Source: CAJQND01 sp051010055
GTDB lineage: Bacteria; Pseudomonadota; Alphaproteobacteria; Rhizobiales; CAJQND01
Direction of reading: 5' to 3'
Length of the DNA stretch: 12,242 nucleotides
NCBI GenBank assembly: GCA_051010055.1
Contig: JBPCVY010000269.1
Coordinates: forward strand, 1-12,242
The notes beneath the pieces were generated by a model. The model was not told the origin of the DNA and did no database searches. It saw only the letters and a list, made by a program, of their open reading frames with translations. Each line of letters begins with the position of its first letter. Positions within the stretch are counted from its first letter, which is position 1. A program made the position numbers and the translations under genes. This document shows positions 7,007-12,242 of the stretch, piece after piece.

Positions 7007-9229
7007 ATGGCGAACCCGATATCTGGTTTTTTTCAGAAATCTTCTTTCGACCGCATTGCCGGGTTGCTTTTGCTTACCTGCTTTATCGCAATCAGAATTT
7101 GGGATCCCTCGCCGGTTGAGATTTTGCGTTTGAAAGGCTTTGATTTTTTCCAACAGCTCAAACCCCGTGAGGCCAGTCAGCGGGTTGTTTCGATCATCGA
7201 TATTGATGAGGAAAGCCTAAATGAATATGGCCAATGGCCGTGGGCGCGCACCCGCATTGCTGATCTTGTTGACAAGGCAACCAAGGCGGGCGCTGCGGCA
7301 ATCGGATTCGACATCCTGTTTCCTGAACATGACCGGCTTTCCCCTGCCATTGTCGCTGATGCACTGCGCGACGTGGGCGAACCACTTAAGGAGCAATTGC
7401 GCGAGCTGCCATCAAACGACCAGCAGCTTGCCGCCGCAATGAAACGTTCGCGGGTAGTTTTGGGCCAATCGGCCTATCACCGGGAGATCGAGCAATGGCA
7501 TGCGGTCGAAACAAAAGGCCCGGCAATGGCGATGCTTGGACCAAATCCTTCTCGGTTCCTGTATTCCTATCCTGGCCTTATTCGAAACGTGCCAGAACTT
7601 GAGCAGGCCGCCAGTGGGCGCGGGCTCGTCACAATCCGCCCTGAAGCAGACGGCGTTGTCAGGCGGGTGCCGGCAATGATGGTGATCGGCAAGAAAATCC
7701 ACCCTGCTATCACTGTTGAACTTTTAAGAGTTGCCACCGGCACCAGCACACTGCTTGCCAAAAGCGATGATGCGGGCGTTCAAGGCCTGGTTCTTGCTGG
7801 CACGATGATCCCAACTGATGGAAAGTCGCGCATATGGGTCAACTTCTCGCGCCATGAGAAATCCCGCTTCATTTCAGCCAAAGACATTTTGGAAGGAAAG
7901 TTGGCGCCCGGCGCATTGCGTGGAAAGCTGGTTCTTGTCGGAACCTCGGCAGTGGGCCTGTTTGACCTTAAGGCAACGCCGCTGGATCCGGTGATGCCGG
8001 GGGTAGAAATTCATGCGCAGCTTCTTGAAAACATCCTCACCGGCTCCATGCTTACGCGCCCCAATTGGGCCATTGGCGCAGAACTTCTGGTTGCCGCATT
8101 CACCAGCCTTGTGATTATCGCAATTGTCCCGTTTTTGGGCGCATTATGGTCACTCGTTGCCGGTGCATTATTGGGCGGGGCGTTCGCTGCCACGTCTTAC
8201 TATCTCTACACAGAGAAGGCGCTGGTGCTCGATGTAACCTTCCCGCTCTTTACAGGGTTTTCAACGTTTGCCCTTTTGGTCTTCCTCAACTATTTCCACG
8301 AGGAAACCCAGCGCCGGCAAATCCGTGGCGCTTTTGGGCAATATCTCTCTCCCGATCTGGTGAACCAGCTGGCCTCTGATCCCGACAGGTTGGTCCTTGG
8401 TGGGGAAACCAAGGAAATGACCATCCTTTTTTCTGATGTGCGAGATTTCACATCAATTTCAGAGACATATAAAGAGAACCCGCAAGGCCTTACCCAGCTG
8501 ATCAACCGCTTGCTCACCCCGCTTTCAAAAGCCGTTGTCAATCACCATGGCACCATCGACAAATATATGGGTGACAATGTAATGGCGTTCTGGAACGCCC
8601 CGCTCGACGATGAAAAACACGCGGAAAACAGCTGTGGTGCGGCCTTGACGATGATGGCAAGCCTTGAACGGGTGAACGAGGAACGCGCCGAAGAAGCTGC
8701 TGCCGAAGGTGAAACCGTCGCCCCGCTCGCCATCGGCATTGGTATTGGCAGCGGCGAGTGCGTCGTCGGTAACATGGGCTCTGACCTGCGTTTTGACTAC
8801 ACGGTGCTTGGCGATGTGGTGAACCTTTCTTCCCGCCTGGAAGGCCAGAGCAAGTCCTATGGCGTCATTTCCATTGTCGCAGAAAATACGGCCACAGCAG
8901 CCAATGAAAACTTTGCGCTCCTGGAAGTCGACCTTATCCGCGTTAAGGGAAAAACCGAACCTGAGAAGATTTTCACTCTTATTGGCGGCAAATCCGTTCT
9001 CGAAAATGCTGATTTCCAAAAGCTGCGGGGCCTGCAGGATGAATTCCTCTCCGCCTACAGGTCGCAGGACTGGAAAACAGCTCTTGCGAAAATTTCAGCG
9101 TGCCGGAAATTTGCCGCTCAGTTCAATCTTGAGCGGCTTTACGAAATCTACGAAGCGCGCGTGCGCGATTATGAAGCCGATCCGCCAGATGCTGACTGGC
9201 AAGGGGTTTTTGTGGCCCGCGAGAAATAA
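7007..9229 (+). CDS. CHASE2-domain class III adenylate cyclase, membrane-bound
   Basis: This 740-residue sensor-cyclase would make cAMP in response to a periplasmic signal. A first membrane helix (about residues 16-32) leads into an extracytoplasmic CHASE2 domain (about 35-345), recognised by VVSIIDIDEESLNEYGQWPWAR, GFDILFPE and GVEIHAQLLENIL. Three closely spaced membrane helices follow (about 353-432), then the cyclase domain. Its key residues are present: metal ligands Asp477 (ILFSDVRDFTS) and Asp523 (DKYMGDNVMAFW), adenine-selecting Lys519 and Thr599 (DYTVLGD), and transition-state Asn606 and Arg610. These favour adenylate over guanylate cyclase and predict an active enzyme. AGGG lies 5 bases before the ATG. 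The C-terminal tail (about 650-740) is a short helical extension after the catalytic core. The signal sensed is unknown. No cAMP receptor gene lies in the window. Confidence 0.95.
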   Translation: MANPISGFFQKSSFDRIAGLLLLTCFIAIRIWDPSPVEILRLKGFDFFQQLKPREASQRVVSIIDIDEESLNEYGQWPWARTRIADLVDKATKAGAAAIGFDILFPEHDRLSPAIVADALRDVGEPLKEQLRELPSNDQQLAAAMKRSRVVLGQSAYHREIEQWHAVETKGPAMAMLGPNPSRFLYSYPGLIRNVPELEQAASGRGLVTIRPEADGVVRRVPAMMVIGKKIHPAITVELLRVATGTSTLLAKSDDAGVQGLVLAGTMIPTDGKSRIWVNFSRHEKSRFISAKDILEGKLAPGALRGKLVLVGTSAVGLFDLKATPLDPVMPGVEIHAQLLENILTGSMLTRPNWAIGAELLVAAFTSLVIIAIVPFLGALWSLVAGALLGGAFAATSYYLYTEKALVLDVTFPLFTGFSTFALLVFLNYFHEETQRRQIRGAFGQYLSPDLVNQLASDPDRLVLGGETKEMTILFSDVRDFTSISETYKENPQGLTQLINRLLTPLSKAVVNHHGTIDKYMGDNVMAFWNAPLDDEKHAENSCGAALTMMASLERVNEERAEEAAAEGETVAPLAIGIGIGSGECVVGNMGSDLRFDYTVLGDVVNLSSRLEGQSKSYGVISIVAENTATAANENFALLEVDLIRVKGKTEPEKIFTLIGGKSVLENADFQKLRGLQDEFLSAYRSQDWKTALAKISACRKFAAQFNLERLYEIYEARVRDYEADPPDADWQGVFVAREK

Positions 9230-9270
9230 ATTACGCGCAGTTTCAAACACATTTTGAAGAGAAATTTAAT

Positions 9271-9290
9271 GATCGCCTTGCGGTCTTATT
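9271..9290 (+). terminator. Weak terminator candidate after the cyclase gene
   Basis: GATCGC (9271-9276) pairs with GCGGTC (9280-9285) around CTT, with one G-T pair, followed by TTATT and an AT-rich stretch. It begins 42 bases after the cyclase stop. The rest of the 227-base gap up to the protease holds a short near-palindrome, AAACTGGACCGGTTT (about 9318-9332), and no gene. Confidence 0.33.
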
Positions 9291-9456
9291 AAAATCTTTA
9301 GCCCATTCTCTACCCAGAAACTGGACCGGTTTGAGCCCCTCGATGAAAGGCCGGAACGAGCGGATACAGCCATAACGACCAAGAAAACCGGGCTTTTTCG
9401 AAGACCGCCCGCTCAAAAGAGCCAACGGGGCCAAACTGCAAGCGAGAGAGACCGGC

Positions 9457-12242
9457 ATGGCGTTAAATTCCCTGAGCGATGAACAAGTCATCGCACAACT
9501 CGATTATGGCTACCATTGGCAGGGCCAATCCTGGACCTACAGTTTTCCATCAAACGCGTGGGGCTCGGGTGGTGAGCATTCCGGATTCAGCCCGTTAACC
9601 GCTGCGCAGCAGGCAACCGCGCATTTGACGGTCCAACTGTGGGATGATTTGATTCAGCCAGATATTGCGTTCAATGCAAACGCCATTGGCTACGAAACCA
9701 ATATTGAGTTTGCAAACACCACCACCGGCCCAAACTACGCCTGGGCCTATTTCCCCGGGGGTGGATCTGTTTGGCTGAACCCCAACTATGCGTCCGGTAC
9801 GAACGACCTGATGACGCCGGAAATCGGCGATCATGGCTTTGCCACTTACATCCACGAAATCGGACACGCTCTCGGCCTCAACCATATGGGTGACTACGGC
9901 AGTTCACCTGCCCCGCAAAGCTACGAGGACAGCACCGTTTACTCCGTCATGTCCTATTTCGGCCCGAGTTGGGGAAGTGGAGAATCGAATGGTGAAGGGC
10001 AGGTTGCCTGGGCCGACTGGATAGGCAGCGATGGCCAGCGCCATTCTCCGCAAACGCCGATGGTCAACGATATCATGGCCATCCAATCTATGTATGGCGT
10101 GGAAACAACCACCCGTACTGGTGATACCGTTTATGGATTCAATTCAAACATCACCGATCAGACGGCGCAAATCTTCAATTTTGCCAACAACACCCAGCCG
10201 ATCCTGACAATTTTTGATTCAGCCGGGAATGACACTCTCGATTTGAGCGGCTGGAACACGGAAAGCTACATCACTCTTGAACCGGGCGCATATTCGTCCG
10301 CGAACATGATGACGTACAATATTGCCATCGCCCATACGGCAATAATCGAGAATGCAATTAGTGGCGGCGGCAACGACACTATCGTCGGCAACGAGGCGGC
10401 CAATTTCCTCAGCGGTGGCGGTGGCAACGACGAACTGAGCGGCGGTGCGGGAAATGACCGGTTGGCGGGCGGTGAAGGAAACGATGTGCTCGTTGGCGGC
10501 GCCGGCACGGCAGACTTTGCCGTGTTCGCAATCGTTTATTCAGACGCAAATGTCATTTACGACCAGGCGAGCGACACCTTCTATATCTCCGGTGTCAGCA
10601 TCGGTGAAAACACTGTCTCAGGGATCGAGTATTTCGAGTTTATTGACGTCACTCTCGGTGCATCGGAATTCACTGGCCCAGGCCCAACTGACCGCACGGT
10701 ATCGATTTCCTCTGAGATGTCCTCTGTTGTCGAGGGCAATGATGGCACTACCGCGTTCACCTTTGTTGTTTCCCTCAATGAAGGCGCATCATCGGCCACT
10801 TCCGTTGCCTACATTGTTGAAGGTGCAGGGCCGAACGGGGCCAATGGGGTTGATTTTGCCAGCGCCATGACAGGCGTGGTTGAGTTCGCCGCAGGTGAGA
10901 CCTCCAAAACCGTCACCTTGCAGATTGCAGGTGATACGGTGGTTGAGGAAGATGAAGGCTTCCTGGTGCGTCTGGCAGAGCCGAGTTCCGGCCTGGTGCT
11001 GGGCACAAGCACCATTGATGCCACCATCACCAATGATGATGCCGAAACCGTTCCCGACCCAATCGCCACTGGCGATCATCTGGAGCTGACCGAAAGCGAA
11101 GCAAGCGGCGATACGGACGGCAATGTGCTGGCCAATGATGGCGGCATAACCCAGGTGCATGCAGTTGCCGGCAGCACTTCAGGTGTTGGCCAGATGATGG
11201 CCGGCTCTGATGGCGGCATGTTCAAGATCATGTCCGATGGTAGCATCGACTTTGATGCCGGCGGCCAGTTCGAAGCCCTCTCAGAAGGCGAGAGCATCAC
11301 CACTTCCATCAGCTACACAGTGATGGCCCCGGCGCCGGCTTCAGCCGGGCCCGCCGATAACGTCGTGCCTTCTGAGGGCGTGTCCATTGTTGTTATCGAC
11401 GTCAACCCGCGCGATTTTCTGCCCAGAACCGGCAACTTCACCGCCACCGAACAGGTCTCCGGGGCCCTGAACGATGGTGTCATCACCATCACCGACACCC
11501 AGGATCTGACCTTCTCAGACGACAATAATGGCAGGGAAAGCGCAAGATCATCCGGTGAGGTGAACGGCCAGTCATGGACCAACATCACTACAGACAACGA
11601 GTACCAGTGGGTGCTGCGCCATCCTGAAAACGGTGAAGAGATCACCGTCTTCCAGGTCCATGTGGAAGGCTCCATCGGTGATTATTTCTGGGGCGCCACC
11701 GGTGAACTGCAGGCCGGCGTCACCTATCAGGTGACCTCCTACAACTCAAACCCGAACGCATCCCAAGGCGTGCCCTATGACGAGATGGTGCTAGCCGGCA
11801 CAAGTGGCGGCGAAGGCCTTATCGAGAGCACCGCCACCGTGACCGTCACGGTGATGGGTGAGAACGATGCCCCCGATACGGTCATCGACACCTACACCAC
11901 CACCCAGAACGTGCCGCTCACGGGGCTTGATGTGCTTGCCAATGACAGCGACCCGGAAGGCGATGCACTGTCAATCGGCGACATCATCTCAACCGCTCAT
12001 GGCACAACCACCGTGTCAGAAAACGGCACCCTCAACTACACACCAAATGAAGGCTATACCGGTGAGGATGTCATCACATACATCGTTGCAGATGAACACG
12101 GCGCAACATCAGAAGCACATGCATACATAAATGTGGAATCGCCACCTGACCGCACGGTATCGATTTCCTCTGAGATGTCCTCTGTTGTCGAGGGCAATGA
12201 TGGCACTACCGCGTTCACCTTTGTTGTTTCCCTCAATGAAGG
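9457..12242 (+). CDS. Large RTX metalloprotease (serralysin-like M10) with Calx-beta and VCBS/cadherin-like domains, 3' end beyond window
   Basis: The frame is open from ATG 9457 to the window end (928 codons and counting), with a purine-rich GAGAG sequence about 8 bases upstream of the ATG. Residues ~1-220 form an M10 metalloprotease. The zinc site is HEIGHALGLNH, with His133, His137, His143 and catalytic Glu134; the Met-turn is SVMSYF, with Met165 and Tyr167. A beta-rich segment leads to RTX repeats (302-350). A Calx-beta domain starts near 412 and ends at TITNDDA (~530). A VCBS-like domain (~535-800) has a long insertion. A cadherin-like domain beginning NDAPDT (from ~803) ends at AYINVE, and a second Calx-beta copy starts at Asp898. 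There is no N-terminal signal peptide, as expected for type I secretion, whose signal lies at the unseen C-terminus. It is far larger than ordinary serralysins (about 470 residues), suggesting a secreted or surface-attached adhesin-like protease. Confidence 0.9.
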   Translation, partial: MALNSLSDEQVIAQLDYGYHWQGQSWTYSFPSNAWGSGGEHSGFSPLTAAQQATAHLTVQLWDDLIQPDIAFNANAIGYETNIEFANTTTGPNYAWAYFPGGGSVWLNPNYASGTNDLMTPEIGDHGFATYIHEIGHALGLNHMGDYGSSPAPQSYEDSTVYSVMSYFGPSWGSGESNGEGQVAWADWIGSDGQRHSPQTPMVNDIMAIQSMYGVETTTRTGDTVYGFNSNITDQTAQIFNFANNTQPILTIFDSAGNDTLDLSGWNTESYITLEPGAYSSANMMTYNIAIAHTAIIENAISGGGNDTIVGNEAANFLSGGGGNDELSGGAGNDRLAGGEGNDVLVGGAGTADFAVFAIVYSDANVIYDQASDTFYISGVSIGENTVSGIEYFEFIDVTLGASEFTGPGPTDRTVSISSEMSSVVEGNDGTTAFTFVVSLNEGASSATSVAYIVEGAGPNGANGVDFASAMTGVVEFAAGETSKTVTLQIAGDTVVEEDEGFLVRLAEPSSGLVLGTSTIDATITNDDAETVPDPIATGDHLELTESEASGDTDGNVLANDGGITQVHAVAGSTSGVGQMMAGSDGGMFKIMSDGSIDFDAGGQFEALSEGESITTSISYTVMAPAPASAGPADNVVPSEGVSIVVIDVNPRDFLPRTGNFTATEQVSGALNDGVITITDTQDLTFSDDNNGRESARSSGEVNGQSWTNITTDNEYQWVLRHPENGEEITVFQVHVEGSIGDYFWGATGELQAGVTYQVTSYNSNPNASQGVPYDEMVLAGTSGGEGLIESTATVTVTVMGENDAPDTVIDTYTTTQNVPLTGLDVLANDSDPEGDALSIGDIISTAHGTTTVSENGTLNYTPNEGYTGEDVITYIVADEHGATSEAHAYINVESPPDRTVSISSEMSSVVEGNDGTTAFTFVVSLNE
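10360..10506 (+). repeat. RTX calcium-binding nonapeptide repeats
   Basis: Residues 302-350 of the protease hold a short RTX run: SGGGNDTIVGN, a spacer (EAANFL), then SGGGGNDEL, SGGAGNDRL, AGGEGNDVL and VGGAG. These fit GGxGNDxLx, the parallel beta-roll that folds on binding calcium outside the cell. The run is short (about four to five units) and lies in the middle of the protein, not at the end. Confidence 0.93.
10688..10784 (+). repeat. Direct repeat, copy 1: start of the first Calx-beta domain
   Basis: These 97 bases are identical to 12146-12242. They encode DRTVSISSEMSSVVEGN and the following strand FTFVVSLNEG, from residue 412. Identity starts just before the Asp codon, at the domain boundary; the flanking residues before it differ (TGPGPT against VESPP). 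Confidence 0.97.
12146..12242 (+). repeat. Direct repeat, copy 2: start of the second Calx-beta domain, cut by the window end
   Basis: This is base-for-base identical to 10688-10784, and the identity runs up to the last base of the window, so its true length is not known. The offset is 1458 bases, exactly 486 codons, so the frame is kept and a module of Calx-beta, VCBS-like and cadherin-like domains may be repeating. Confidence 0.97.

Noticed and set aside
8525..9019. A 164-codon minus-strand frame under the cyclase domain
   Set aside because: The plus strand carries all the class III cyclase catalytic motifs there; the antisense frame is a by-product of codon bias.

Overview
The window looks like chromosomal DNA of an alphaproteobacterium, probably from the Hyphomicrobiales or a marine relative. 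This rests on the gene families present (cobalt-type nitrile hydratase, CHASE2 adenylate cyclase, YafK-type L,D-transpeptidase, RTX protease), the moderate-to-high GC content, and an FNR/FixK-type box. No rRNA, tRNA, CRISPR array, insertion sequence or phage gene is visible. The species assignment is inference.

Layout. Bases 82-2671 (+) form a nitrile hydratase operon: a promoter candidate, the alpha subunit with an N-terminal His-Asp repeat, the beta subunit (4-base overlap), a small nitrile hydratase accessory protein overlapping the beta gene, and a calcineurin-like phosphoesterase-fold protein whose first metal motif is degenerate. Running toward it on the minus strand is a secreted DUF302-type gene broken by one in-frame TAG (2681-3133), with a perfect FNR/FixK-type palindrome upstream. 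Next on the minus strand is a CPA1 Na+/H+ antiporter (3216-4535). A 377-base gap (4536-4912) holds several hairpins, one of them a likely terminator for the minus-strand aldo/keto reductase (4913-5905).

Divergent from the reductase, on the plus strand, are an exported L,D-transpeptidase of the YafK type (6070-6837), a membrane CHASE2-class III adenylate cyclase (7007-9229), and the first ~928 codons of a very large RTX protease (9457 to beyond the window end). The protease has a serralysin-like M10 catalytic domain, a short RTX segment, a Calx-beta domain, a VCBS-like region containing a long insertion, a cadherin-like domain, and the start of a second Calx-beta copy. That second copy is identical at the DNA level to the first over at least 97 bases.

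How they work together. The first four plus-strand genes make and probably mature a cobalt nitrile hydratase that converts nitriles to amides. No amidase or cobalt transporter is visible here. The other genes look like independent housekeeping or accessory units: ion homeostasis, redox, cell wall, cAMP signalling and a secreted protease. The points most worth a second look are the recent in-frame duplication in the protease, the TAG-interrupted DUF302 gene under a textbook FNR/FixK-type site, the degenerate phosphoesterase tied to the nitrile hydratase operon, and the structured 4739-4881 region.
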